From contig CANNZV010000934.1 of assembly GCA_947561585.1 (NCBI GenBank), forward strand, positions 1 through 64,000: a stretch of DNA of 64,000 nucleotides, read 5' to 3'. The stretch's first letter is position 1. The number at the start of each line of letters is the position of its first letter. This stretch comes from Caprella mutica. Lineage: Eukaryota; Arthropoda; Malacostraca; Amphipoda; Caprellidae. Of this stretch, positions 11,118 through 20,309 are shown piece after piece. The notes under the pieces are model-generated. The model was not told where the DNA came from. It saw only the letters and a list, made by a program, of their open reading frames with translations, and searched no databases. The position numbers and the translations under genes are program-made.

Positions 11118-11931
11118 TGTGTCCGGTAAGCTCACCGCCAATAATTAACCGCCGGAAAATTCATCACCTACATTTCACCGCATGTTAAGTTCACCACATC
11201 TGAGCTATCAGCAAGCAAAATTCACCGGAAAAACAATTTAATTCAAAATATAACATAAACTGAGATCTTTATAGATTAACAAAGGCCTATATTTATATAA
11301 GACGCTGGCTATTCTGCATGGAGACTTCTTCAGTTGTTCATTAGTTAATTCTTGCTATTGCAAAGATGACCAAAGAGCAATAATAATATCACAGGACATT
11401 CAATGAGCAAATGACTTCTGTACATGCTAATATATTAAAGGTTTTAAATGCATAAGGCATGAATAAAACTAACAGAAATTACACTGAACAATATATATTG
11501 GTGGAGTAATAGAAAGCCAAGGGATCAAAAAGGCTTTCTTTTAATCTGCTGGTCGTCTAGAAGGTTTGTTCTGTCTATGACAAACATAGAGATGTTGTTA
11601 ACTATGAAGGAGGCAATGCACACAATTTTGTTATTAAAATTTATCCATTTTATTACACATATTAATTTTATTTTATCTTTTGTTCTATAAATTGTAGTCA
11701 TTTTATTACAACGGATGCTCGTAACCTGAAGTTATGAGGAGTGTGTATGGAATAAGTGTGATATATCAAGTATATAAATGTATTCCCTTAATTACAACAC
11801 TTACATACAGTTGTCACCCTTTTTATTGATCTTGATTCGAAGAAATTACCAACACTCATTACTAAATGGATATTTACCAAGCAGTGAATTTATCGCGCGG
11901 TGAATTGAGGGCGGTGAACTTAGTTGTAATC
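11118..11931. mobile_element. Foldback-type element 1 (TTCACCGC repeats in termini)
   Basis: About 814 bp. The left end TGTGTCCGGTAAGCTCACCG continues as irregular copies of TTCACCGC to about 11232. The right end (11865-11931) holds the same motif inverted and reads inward as GATTACAACTAAGTTCACCG. Flanks are GATGATTAC (11109-11117) and GATGAGTAC (11932-11940), a 9-bp duplication with one mismatch. Terminal inverted repeats built of short tandem repeats plus a 9-bp duplication fit foldback (FB)-type elements, often grouped with Mutator-like elements. The interior is AT-rich with no coding frame, so it is non-autonomous. Confidence 0.7.
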
Positions 11932-11940
11932 GATGAGTAC

Positions 11941-12760
11941 AGCTATACCCTGCAATTATTACGTCTCAGACTTACTATAATCGAATGACTGTGGGGCATG
12001 TCTTGCAATTATAATTTCTCCTTGCATAGGAAATATTTAATGAGTAACTTGGTAATTTTTTTGGTCGTTTTCAGTTAAATTGTTTTCGCCTTAATTTATG
12101 CAGATGAGATAGATTGAAAATCATTTCATAGTAAATAAAGTATATAGCTTATCATAATACCACTTTAAATCTATTCCACTTGAATAAGTTACGGTGAAAA
12201 CAACTCAACAGATAACAACCAACCAAGTTGTTCTTAATGGAAATAATTTACTTCAAGTTATTCCTAAAATATATTTTACGTGACATGTCCCACACTTATT
12301 CGATTATCATAAATCTGAGACTTAATAAGAGCGGGGTATGGCTACATAATATAATAATATACGAACAGCATACGATGGATATAAAATGCATAGCATCCAA
12401 ACCGATAACTAACCATTCTCGTGCCCCTGTTAATGTGCATTCAAACAGTTCTCTATTTATGTGTTGTATATTAGCACTGTAGCGAGGCAGGCGGATGCGT
12501 GTTTGGTTTCCACTCCATTGCCTTTATGGCCTCCCTCTTTATCTCTTATTTGTATCTTTCCTTAATAATATCAATTCATTTTATCTTCAGTGAGCACAAT
12601 ATTAGCATTAATGTCATCTTCTGCTTTGCTATTTTTAAATAATAATTCCTATGTTTCTGTGTTCGTGTGTAATATTGTATAATGTATAGAATATTTTGTA
12701 TTTGTAGCTATTCTGTTGCTATCCTTTAATCATTATTTTCTATTCACACAACTACTGCAT
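11941..12760. other. AT-rich intergenic sequence
   Basis: An 84-codon frame at 12228-12482 has no recognisable feature. Nothing else is seen. Confidence 0.45.
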
Positions 12761-12762
12761 TA

Positions 12763-13197
12763 GGTGGCCAAAAAGGTATTTTTCAATGATTTTCGCTAAC
12801 GTAAATACAAAAATCTACTAAAGCATTTCTACTAAATTTCTTTTAAATAGTACCATAACCAAATCAGAACAATTTTTTTTACCTGACTTAGTGTTCGATC
12901 TCATAAGAAATTGTTATTATTAGTTGTTGATTCGTAACTATGAATATTTACATTCACATTTTTAGCAATGATTCCAGATAAGTTCAAACTTTGCTTTAGT
13001 GTAAAAGGAATAATCTAGATTCACCGCGTTAGGGTTAAATTAGTTGTCATACTGTGATGCAAATTGCGTTGCGACTGACAGCTATCCTTTGAATAGGATA
13101 ATAAATTACGAAGAAATTGGTATTAACATGGTTTTAGTACTTACATTAACGAAAGACTAATAAACATTCAAAACAAATTTTTTTGAGGTCACCCTGT
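12763..13197. mobile_element. MITE family C (about 435 bp)
   Basis: The left end reads GGTGGCCAAAAAGGTATTTT with TTTCGCTAACGTAAATAC inside it. The right end reads inward as AGGGTGACCTCAAAAAAA with TTTCGTTAATGTAAGTAC inside it. The two 18-mers differ at three positions. TA lies at both outer edges (12761-12762 and 13198-13199). There is no open frame. The GGGTGnCC tip resembles Tc1/mariner-type ends common in insects. Confidence 0.6.
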
Positions 13198-13206
13198 ACG
13201 TAGGTA

Positions 13207-14092
13207 CTGTACAGGGTGGGTCAAAAAAAGCGGAACCCAACTTTGATTTGATATATCTCAGAAACTACTAACGTTATGAATTTTCTAAAACTATCATCGT
13301 GTTTGTCTACTTTTTTTTACATAAATGTTGAGAAATTGAAAACTATTCATCTATCAATATTGATGCTACAGTGATTATAGTAAACGGTGTCATAAGTATG
13401 CTTGCGCACAAACATAAAGTTACGAAGATTGTTTTTAATTACAGAAAAACACTATAATATTTTATATTTATATCATATCATCAATAATATTATAAAATAT
13501 ATATTTAATCTATATTTCTTCCCCACTATCTACCGAATCCTTCCACATGTCCTCTATTTCTTCCTGAATTATCTAATTCAATCCATCTTCTCATTGCTGC
13601 CATGACGATCTCTGTGCGACATTTGCTAACTGATGTCTTTCAACAATTGCACTAATGCAATTAACTATGCAAATGAGGTGCCCCCAAGATCACTGGACAT
13701 GACACCAGTTGATTTTTTATATGGACATTGAAGAGTAAAGAGTACTCAACTCCGCCTGTGAACTCGGACAACTTGAAGGAGAGAATCACGAGTGAAGTGA
13801 ATTTACTCTAAGAAAACTCTGCATTAATTAGAAGAGTTATGGCAGCAATGAGAACAAGGATCGAATTCTGTAAAGAAATGGAGGACATGTGTAGAAATAA
13901 AGGAAGGAATTAAGACTAAATATTTACTCAATATTGGTTTGCTAATGATATATTGTGAAGGATTGTTGTGTTAGTTATTTTTGTCAAAAAAAAAATTCAG
14001 TAAATTTTTCTGTTTGTGCGCAAGCATACTTACGACACCACTGGATGGATGAATAGTTTTTGAATTTTTCACCATTTATGTAAAAACAGTAG
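13207..14092. mobile_element. Inverted duplication of a decayed Tc1/mariner-like element
   Basis: A terminal-looking tip GTACAGGGTGGGTCAAAAAA starts at about 13210. The sequence then folds on itself. The left arm (about 13307-13602) and right arm (about 13842-14092) are inverted copies. Matching landmarks are TTTACATAAATG, ACTATTCATC, AAGTATGCTTGCGCACAAAC, ACATGTCCTCYATTTCTT and TCTCATTGCTGCCATRAC. Both arms therefore contain the same transposase 3' region in opposite directions. The loop is about 240 bp. Arm divergence shows the duplication is not recent. Confidence 0.7.
13681..13913 (+). pseudogene. Decayed Tc1/mariner-like transposase, C-terminal fragment
   Basis: Reading the plus strand gives PPRSLDMTPVDFLYGH. 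After a one-base frame change it gives LKSKEYSTPPVNSDNLKERI and, past one in-frame stop, RRVMAAMRTRIEFCKEMEDM. This matches the shape of the C-terminal end of IS630/Tc1/mariner-type DDE transposases found as repeats in insects (RSPDLTPxDFFLWGxLKxKVY followed by an RV/MxxR helix). The fragment has at least one frameshift and one stop and lacks the N-terminal half, so it is non-functional. Family placement is by recognition of the motif, not a database search. Confidence 0.6.
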
Positions 14093-14420
14093 AGGAACAG
14101 AATGCTTATTTGTATATCAAAATAATTAAGAAAAAGAGAAATTTAGAAAATCAGGAGATCAAAACCGCAAATTTTAATTATACCCACATAATATTAGTAA
14201 TGTATATATACACATAATATTAGTAATGATATTTAAAGTCAGTTGCAACTGTTATGCCACACTATTTTCTTTAAATTATCTTAATTTCAATGGACTGAGG
14301 CAGTAATTTCAGTCTCAGGAGTGACTTTTCCACTCGAGAGAAAAATACCTATACAATTTTTCTCACGTCTTGGCAATCTCTCCCATTTCTTCTCCTTCGA
14401 TTTACGTCATGATATCGATA
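14093..14420. other. AT-rich intergenic sequence
   Basis: A short direct repeat (ATACACATAATATTAGTAAT, near 14190-14230) is the only feature seen. Confidence 0.4.
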
Positions 14421-15014
14421 GGAGAAAAGAGATGAGAGAAAAGAGATGAGAGAAACGAGATGAGAGAAAAGAGATGAGAGAAAAGAGATGAGAGAAACGA
14501 GATGAGAGAAAAGAGATGAGAGAAACGAGATGAGAGAAAAGAGATGAGAGAAACGAGATGAGAGGAAAGAGATGAGAGAAAAGAGATGAGAGAAAAGAGA
14601 TGAGAGGAAAGAGATGAGAGGAAAGAGATGAGAGGAAAGAGATGAGAGGAAAGAGATGAGAGGAAAGAGATGAGAGAAAAGAGATGAGAGAAAAGAGATG
14701 AGAGGAAAGAGATGAGAGAAAAGAGATGAGAGGAAAGAGATGAAAGAAAAGAGTTGAGAGAAAAGAGATGAGAGAAAAGAGATGAGAGGAAAGAGATGAG
14801 AGAAAAGAGATGAGAGAAAAGAGATGAGAGAAAAGAGATGAGAGGAAAGAGATTAGAGAAAAGAGATGAGAGGAAAGAGATGAGAGGAAAGAGATGAGAG
14901 GAAAGAGATGAGAGGAAAGAGATGAGAGAAAAGAGATGAGAGGAAAGAGATGAGAGAAAAGAGATGAGAGGAAAGAGATGAGAGAAAAGAGATGAGAGAA
15001 AAGAGATGAGAGAA
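14421..15014. repeat. Minisatellite 5, 14-bp purine-rich unit, about 42 copies
   Basis: The unit is GAGATGAGAGAAAA with an exact 14-bp step. Position-specific variants are GAGAGGAAAG and GAGAAACG, which cluster in runs. Thirteen of fourteen bases per unit are purines on the plus strand, so the array is strongly strand-asymmetric. No open frame results. Confidence 0.93.
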
Positions 15015-15405
15015 CTGGTAGAGAGGGAGACTATTCAGGAATGTCTAATGTAATTAATATACACTATATGTTTAATAGGTGTATAATATAATATGGGTAT
15101 ACTGCAATATACTCAAAAGTTTTCGTTTAATAAGTAAGCATCATCAGGGGTGGACTAACTACAGCTACTACCAAATTAGAAGTGAATGAACATGAAGAGT
15201 GACACCATTGCAGACTACAATGAACATCTGAATCTTATAGTCTTGTGCCTAAAAAAGTTATCAATTGAATATTGTGGAGGATGCATAGTAAATAGATTAT
15301 ATTAATTTGGGCTGCAGATTCAACAAGAAGTCTACGAATGGCTTAGGTTGTTTGTATATAGATACTTTTATGTGAAATAAATTAACTGTTTGTATAGAGG
15401 TATAC
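15015..15405. other. Intergenic sequence
   Basis: No gene or repeat is recognised. Confidence 0.4.
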
Positions 15406-15409
15406 ATTG

Positions 15410-15677
15410 TATCTGCATCTACAGTTAAACAGTCTGTATCTACAGGTAAACAGTCTGTATCTACAGTTAAACAGTCTGTATCTACAGATAAACAGTCTGC
15501 ATCTACAGTTAAACAGTCTGTATCTACAGTTAAACAGTCTGTATCTACAGGTAAACAGTCTGTATCTACTGTTAACCAGTCTCTATCTACTCCTAACCAG
15601 TCTGTATCTACAGATACACAGTCTGTATCTACACTCTAGAGATACAAAATCTGTATCTAGATATACAAAGTCTGTAC
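15410..15677. repeat. Minisatellite 6, 21-bp unit, about 11-12 copies
   Basis: The unit AGTCTGTATCTACAGTTAAA plus C repeats at 21-bp steps and becomes irregular from about 15560. CTGTATCTACAG is a dyad with 5-bp arms. The open frame across it (LNSLYLQ repeats, 15407-15757) follows from the unit length and is not supported as a gene. Confidence 0.9.
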
Positions 15678-15873
15678 AATATTTCTCGTCGCTATGGGCG
15701 ACTTTTCTTCGAGGGACTTTTTTAATATTTTTTGGGGTTAAATCAAAAGTTCCCTAATGAACAGACACTTTCGATAATTTCTAAATACTTTTCTTGATCT
15801 ACAAATTAGACCAAAGTTTTGATTGCCTTCAGAAACGCAACTTTTACAATATCAAGAAATAATCCTTAAGAGA

Positions 15874-15881
15874 ATTATCAA
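15874..15881. repeat. hAT target site duplication, left
   Basis: ATTATCAA directly precedes the left terminal inverted repeat. The identical 8 bp follows the right one (18629-18636). Eight-base duplications are the hallmark of hAT insertion. Confidence 0.93.
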
Positions 15882-15899
15882 TAGAGACCGGATTTCCAG
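15882..15899 (+). repeat. hAT terminal inverted repeat, left
   Basis: TAGAGACCGGATTTCCAG, identical over 18 bp to the complement of 18611-18628. hAT ends commonly start YARRG, and TAGAG fits. Confidence 0.92.
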
Positions 15900-15904
15900 T
15901 CGTT

Positions 15905-16080
15905 AAAAACTAGTCAAAATAGCACTATTAAGATGGTCATTATAGCAAGATAAAATAGCAGTAATAGTCGTATAAAAAAGCTATCAAGTTCTAACAACGA
16001 GCAAAATAGTTCTTTAAGCTAGCAAAATAGTCGTAAAAACAAGACAAATAGCAGTATAAACAAGCAAGTTATAGCTATAA
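15905..16080. repeat. hAT subterminal motif cluster, left
   Basis: Several short motifs of the type AAAATAGCA, CAAAATAGT and AAATAGCAG occur within 200 bp of the left end. They are the complement of the TGCTATTTTG motifs at the right end. In hAT elements such subterminal repeats are usually bound by the transposase BED or zinc-finger domain. The role here is inferred. Confidence 0.6.
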
Positions 16081-16829
16081 GTAAGTTGTTTTCTATGAAG
16101 AAAGAAGAAAATGTTTAATGGTACACTAACTTAAAAATATCGCTGTTTTCTTGTTTCAATCTGCATAAATTAAATTACAGACATTTTCATCTATTTTTCA
16201 TTTTTGTATGTATTTTTGACCGTTGAATAGGATGATAAAAATTACCTTCTTTTTCTAGTTTTCCATAATGATTATAGTGAGTTAATACATTATAGCAGTA
16301 TGACTCATAATTTTCGCTTAATGATATTACCCATTTCTGGTAAACAAAATGCAATAATTGGTGGTGAAGAACCAAAGAAATGCATTGATTTATTTCTCCA
16401 TTATGCGACAGTTGTACTTACGCATAGAGTTTTGATTTTTAAATTTGAGTGAACATAAGTTGATTATTAATATTATTTAATTATTTAGATTGACATTTTC
16501 TATTAGGTTGCTTTCATGAAATAATCAAAACACCAGTGATTAAATATTTTTTTAATTCCAACGTGAACATATTCTAAGACAGTGAATAGTTTAAATATAA
16601 AGTTACTTTAATTATATTTAAGTAAACAGTTTTATGAGAAGTAATTTTATATCTTTCTCTAGGTAACTAAGACTATTTCTGACAGAAACGATAACAATAT
16701 AACATAAATTAAATAATTAAGTGAACGGTTCTACGAGAAATTACATCCTACTCCATCTAATCAAGAAAAAAGTCTGAACGAAACAATAACAATGAAAAAG
16801 AAGTTAGGCAATAACAACGGAACTTAACA

Positions 16830-18299
16830 TTAAAAATTATTGCACGAAATGACTAGGAATTTCTTCATGTTTGCAGTTGTTAAGTTGAGACGTTTATCAG
16901 AGAGAACATTCTTTAGTTTAGAAAAACTTCTCTCCACTTCAACTGATGTCACTGGTGCATACTTGTACAGATGAGAATTGCGGGCGATGTTCTCTTCAAT
17001 CTCCACTTCCTTATCCCCTACTATTACGTCCCTGATTTTCTTCACAGCTTTTAGTCCTGGATTGTTCAATACAATATGCGCGCACTTATTTCTCACAGCA
17101 AGCCCTACACTTCCATATGCGACGCTCATACTTTGCAAGGCACCTTCGAACACACCTACTGCATCTACGACTTTCAAGTTCCGCTCTTCTAGTTTCTTGA
17201 TTGAGTCCGGCAGTGTTGAAAAGTTGGCAGATATGTAGATGAGATTGTTCCTGAGCGATTCATCATCTAATAGTTGTTGCGACACTTTAATTGTTGAGGC
17301 ATCTTCGGGATCAAGTAAACCAACTATGGTTTTAATGATGTCGAAATGCTTAGCGTAGTACAGAGCTGCGTCGAGCCAAGTCCCCCACCTAGTGAGTACT
17401 GGTTGTGGTGGGAGTGCTAAGTTGGGAGCAGTGTGTTTGAACAAATCCACTCTTGACGGAGCCTTAAGAAAAATTTTCTTCACATTCGCAATTAATTTGT
17501 CAACATTAGGGAAGTTGAGTCTGATCTCTTCTGCAATTCGGTGCAATCCATGACACAAGCAGGTTAAATGAATCATATTAGGATATTGTATTTGAAGCGA
17601 TCTGGCAGCACATTTCATGTATGAAGCTGCATCAGTTACAAGTAACAAAACGTTATCAAATAGTATTCCATCGGGCCACAGTAAAACTTGTGAGGTTGTA
17701 AGGAATTGATCAATTGAAGTGCTATTTGTTTTGTCTAGTTGTTGAGTATTTAACAAATAAATCTTCGATGCTTCCAGTGTTCCTATAATTATGTTGGCAA
17801 TGTGTCGACCAGTGACGTCCGTTGATTCGTCGATGCTCACCCAAATTTTATTGTTGCCTGCATGAGTTCTAATCTTGTTCATCGCGGTGTTATAGTGAAC
17901 ATCTACATAATTCTTTCTGAGAGTCGACTCGTCTGGCACGACATTTCCCGTGTATTTTTCAAGGAAACTTTTAAAGGATTTGTTCTCCAGTTTCGAGAGA
18001 GGAATATTAGCATTAACTAGAGCCTCACATAAATCTAAATTAAATTGCTTCCTATCTGCATCAGCTGGTTCCACATTGCCCTGATCGTCGTTTACTAAAG
18101 GCAATCCGTCACATTGCAAGTTACTCCTATGCTTAGGTGTTTTCAGATGAGCAACGATGTTAAATTTTCTACTGTAGCTCATTTCCTTGTCACATGCAAT
18201 ACACTTCAATTTTTTACCATCACCTGATAATACATCACTCCCAAATTCGTTTACTAATTTGGCAACAACCTCACGTTTAGTAGACTTCACTTTAGGCAT
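16830..18299 (-). CDS. hAT-family transposase with N-terminal zinc finger
   Basis: A 489-residue protein from the first ATG (18299). The frame is open to 18386 but opens with TTG just after a TGA stop, so I prefer the ATG, which begins MPKVKSTKRE. Residues C33, C36, H51 and H57 form a C2H2 (BED/CGGBP1-like) finger for binding element ends. The RNase H-like core has candidate catalytic aspartates D157 (VSIDESTD) and D223 (LLVTDAAS), a C247xxH250 motif, and the R304-W305 pair typical of hAT. The C-terminal dimerisation region (about 440-485) has VTSVEVERSFSKLKNVLSDK, with E456 as candidate third acidic residue. It would cut and insert the surrounding transposon in the nucleus. Its length is somewhat short for hAT transposases (often 550-700 aa), and an additional upstream exon is possible. 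No frameshift or stop is seen. Confidence 0.9.
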   Translation of the reverse strand: MPKVKSTKREVVAKLVNEFGSDVLSGDGKKLKCIACDKEMSYSRKFNIVAHLKTPKHRSNLQCDGLPLVNDDQGNVEPADADRKQFNLDLCEALVNANIPLSKLENKSFKSFLEKYTGNVVPDESTLRKNYVDVHYNTAMNKIRTHAGNNKIWVSIDESTDVTGRHIANIIIGTLEASKIYLLNTQQLDKTNSTSIDQFLTTSQVLLWPDGILFDNVLLLVTDAASYMKCAARSLQIQYPNMIHLTCLCHGLHRIAEEIRLNFPNVDKLIANVKKIFLKAPSRVDLFKHTAPNLALPPQPVLTRWGTWLDAALYYAKHFDIIKTIVGLLDPEDASTIKVSQQLLDDESLRNNLIYISANFSTLPDSIKKLEERNLKVVDAVGVFEGALQSMSVAYGSVGLAVRNKCAHIVLNNPGLKAVKKIRDVIVGDKEVEIEENIARNSHLYKYAPVTSVEVERSFSKLKNVLSDKRLNLTTANMKKFLVISCNNF

Positions 18300-18399
18300 G
18301 CTTGTAGGCTCTATTTTAGCTGGTAGCACTAAATGACTTGCTTCATTCAAATTGTCTCCAATAGTGTTGCCATACAGTGTTGCCAAATGTCACTATAGT

Positions 18400-18610
18400 T
18401 AAATGCAGCTTTTATAGTCATTATCGTTAAATGCTACTGTTTAATAGTCATTATAGTTAACTGCTATTGTTTTCTAGTCATTATAGTTAAATCCTATTTT
18501 GCATGGTAAAATGCTATTTTGCATGGTTAAATGCTATTTTGCATGGTTAAATGCTATTTTGCTGTTAATGCTATTTGTTTCTAGTTGTTATAGCATTTAA
18601 AGAATAAATG
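18400..18610. repeat. hAT subterminal tandem repeats, right
   Basis: There are four to five direct copies of ATGCTATTTTGCATGGTTAA (about 20-bp step, 18488-18575), preceded by three AGTCATTATMGTTAAMTGCT units. They lie between the transposase start and the right end, so they could hold both its promoter and its binding sites. That role is inferred from hAT biology. Confidence 0.75.
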
Positions 18611-18628
18611 CTGGAAATCCGGTCTCTA
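18611..18628 (-). repeat. hAT terminal inverted repeat, right
   Basis: CTGGAAATCCGGTCTCTA, the exact complement of the left end, followed by ATTATCAA. Confidence 0.92.
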
Positions 18629-18636
18629 ATTATCAA
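18629..18636. repeat. hAT target site duplication, right
   Basis: ATTATCAA, identical to 15874-15881. Confidence 0.93.
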
Positions 18637-19240
18637 ACAAAGAACTTGATTGATGGAGATTATATTTATCGGAGGAGGATTTGAAAATAGTTTAGTTTGT
18701 ATTATTTCAAGAGGTTCTTAGTTCCTTGTATTTCAAATGTATTTTAAATGAACATTATCATAGTTTTTTTAAAGACTAAATAGAATATTACAGGGAATAG
18801 AGTTTGAAGGAAAAAGTTTAAACTCAATGGATTGTCAATAGGAGAATTACATAAATTAGAGGGAAGCCAATGATGCCTCAATTAGTTCACCCAAAGTAAA
18901 TATGATATCGACCTACCGAATTATAATTTCTATTAACTTATTATACTAATTAGCAATTCTACAATAAAATAAAAGTGAAATAAACCATAGGTGCATATTA
19001 AATCAATGAAAAATAATATTACAACTCCTGAAATTAGAATTAAAAAGTAAAAGTGAAGATAATCAAAGAAACGACAGAAGAACAGCCATAGAAAACAGTA
19101 AAGCTTATGTTCTGAGTCTCTTCACAGTTACCACTATCCTAAATTTGATCTGTGATTTTACAACATTCATAATTCCCACTTTCAACTTCTGAAAACAACA
19201 ATAAAACAACTTATTATCTATCACATATATGTGACAAAAT
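18637..19240. other. AT-rich intergenic sequence
   Basis: No gene or repeat is recognised. Confidence 0.45.
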
Positions 19241-19249
19241 ATCACTCAC

Positions 19250-20089
19250 CGTGCACGGACATTTCGTCCACGGACAATTCGTCCACGGACATTTCGCCCA
19301 ACGAACATCTTCTCGTCCACGGAAATTTCGTCCACGGACAATTCGTCCACGAATTGCTTTATTTTGTATTATATTTATTGTGTGCATTTATTTTATATGT
19401 TATATTATTTATATATATTCTACAATATATAAGTATTTAACACCCTTATTTGATGGTAATTAGAAATGTATGGTCTTTGCCTAAATTCTTATTGCAATAT
19501 TTTTATCCTGTTGGCCGGCATCAGTATAATAATAAAAATGAAAACTTTTTAATGATACACAGGCAGGCCCCGCTTTTATTACACCCGAGTCTTATAAAAT
19601 CCGTATTAATTACCTGGCATGCCTCGATGTTATTACAGTACATAAACATAGAAAACGGAGACATTTTTTGTGGTGTTTATTTCACAATAACTACAATAAT
19701 CATCAACAGTAGTATTTAGATTAGGTAATTAGATGCACTACTGGTTCAGAAATTAGTATTTTATAGCAGAATATTTTTAACAGTGACAACCTAAATTACA
19801 TAAATAATAATATGCAGGTATATAATATACTACTAAAAAAATGATATAAAATATTAGCTAGATATTGGTACTTTTTAGTGTTACGTTTAATCATTTAAAC
19901 GGAAAAACGTCCGTGTTATTGGACGGTTTCATATTTTCGGACTTATACATATATAAAAATAATAATTATTTGTCCGTGGATGAGATGTCCGTGGACGAAA
20001 TGTCCGTTGGACGAAATGTCCGTGGACGAGATGTCCGTGGACGAAATTTCCGTTGGACAAAATGTCCGTGGACGAAATGTCCTAGACTC
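19250..20089. mobile_element. Foldback-type element 2 (GTCCACGGACATTTC repeats)
   Basis: About 840 bp, flanked by a perfect 9-bp duplication ATCACTCAC (19241-19249 and 20090-20098). The left end CGTGCACGGACATTTCGTCC continues as tandem GTCCACGGAC/ATTTC units to about 19350. The right end (about 19975-20089) has GTCCGTGGACGAAAT units in inverted orientation and reads inward as GAGTCTAGGACATTTCGTCC. The interior is AT-rich. Several frames inside (for example 19450-19719 and 19865-20107) are short and domain-free. The architecture matches elements 1 and 3. Confidence 0.8.
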
Positions 20090-20120
20090 ATCACTCACAA
20101 CTATTAGCTATAGCTAGGAG

Positions 20121-20306
20121 TCAAAGCAGGTGTAACATCATAAGCTCTATTGATGGATTTAGAGTGGCTGATGGTGTAAAATGATTCAAGTCGTCTGTGA
20201 TACCAGATATTTGAACTGTGGTGGAGTACTGCAGGTTTCTGAATTCCAAAGGAATGTCCTGACGATCTTGAATGATGAAAAACTTGACTATTTTCTCTGC
20301 CCACTC
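20121..20306 (-). CDS. Coding-like open frame of 61 codons, uncertain
   Basis: On the minus strand an ORF without a clear ATG near its start begins EWAEKIVKFFIIQDRQDIPL and ends PSIELMMLHLL before TGA. Its composition is balanced and charged, unlike the repeat-derived frames, and base composition is less AT-rich than the surroundings. It could be an exon, a fragment of a transposable-element protein or chance. I recognise no family and see no convincing splice acceptor with a pyrimidine tract upstream. Overlapping frames on both strands (20104-20310 minus, 20181-20510 plus) look less protein-like. Confidence 0.22.
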   Translation of the reverse strand, partial: EWAEKIVKFFIIQDRQDIPLEFRNLQYSTTVQISGITDDLNHFTPSATLNPSIELMMLHLL

Positions 20307-20309
20307 TCA

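Larger units (their letters stand above)
15882..18628 (-). mobile_element. Complete hAT DNA transposon (2,747 bp)
   Basis: Both ends carry the perfect 18-bp inverted repeat TAGAGACCGGATTTCCAG (15882-15899 and 18611-18628), bounded by a perfect 8-bp duplication ATTATCAA. Inside lies a single long transposase frame on the minus strand. Subterminal regions on both sides carry many copies of a TGCTATTTT motif, inverted between the two ends, as expected for transposase binding sites. Perfect ends and an unbroken frame suggest a fairly young and possibly autonomous copy. Whether it is active is not shown by sequence. Confidence 0.92.

Noticed and set aside
15407..15757. 116-codon LNSLYLQ-repeat frame
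   Set aside because: It follows from the 21-bp unit length, starts at TTG and has no non-repeat domain.
16978..17238. 86-codon plus-strand frame
   Set aside because: It is antisense to the hAT transposase.
18384..18386. TTG as hAT transposase start giving 518 residues
   Set aside because: A TGA lies two codons upstream, and TTG initiation is unlikely in an animal nuclear gene. The ATG at 18299 precedes the zinc finger and gives 489 residues.
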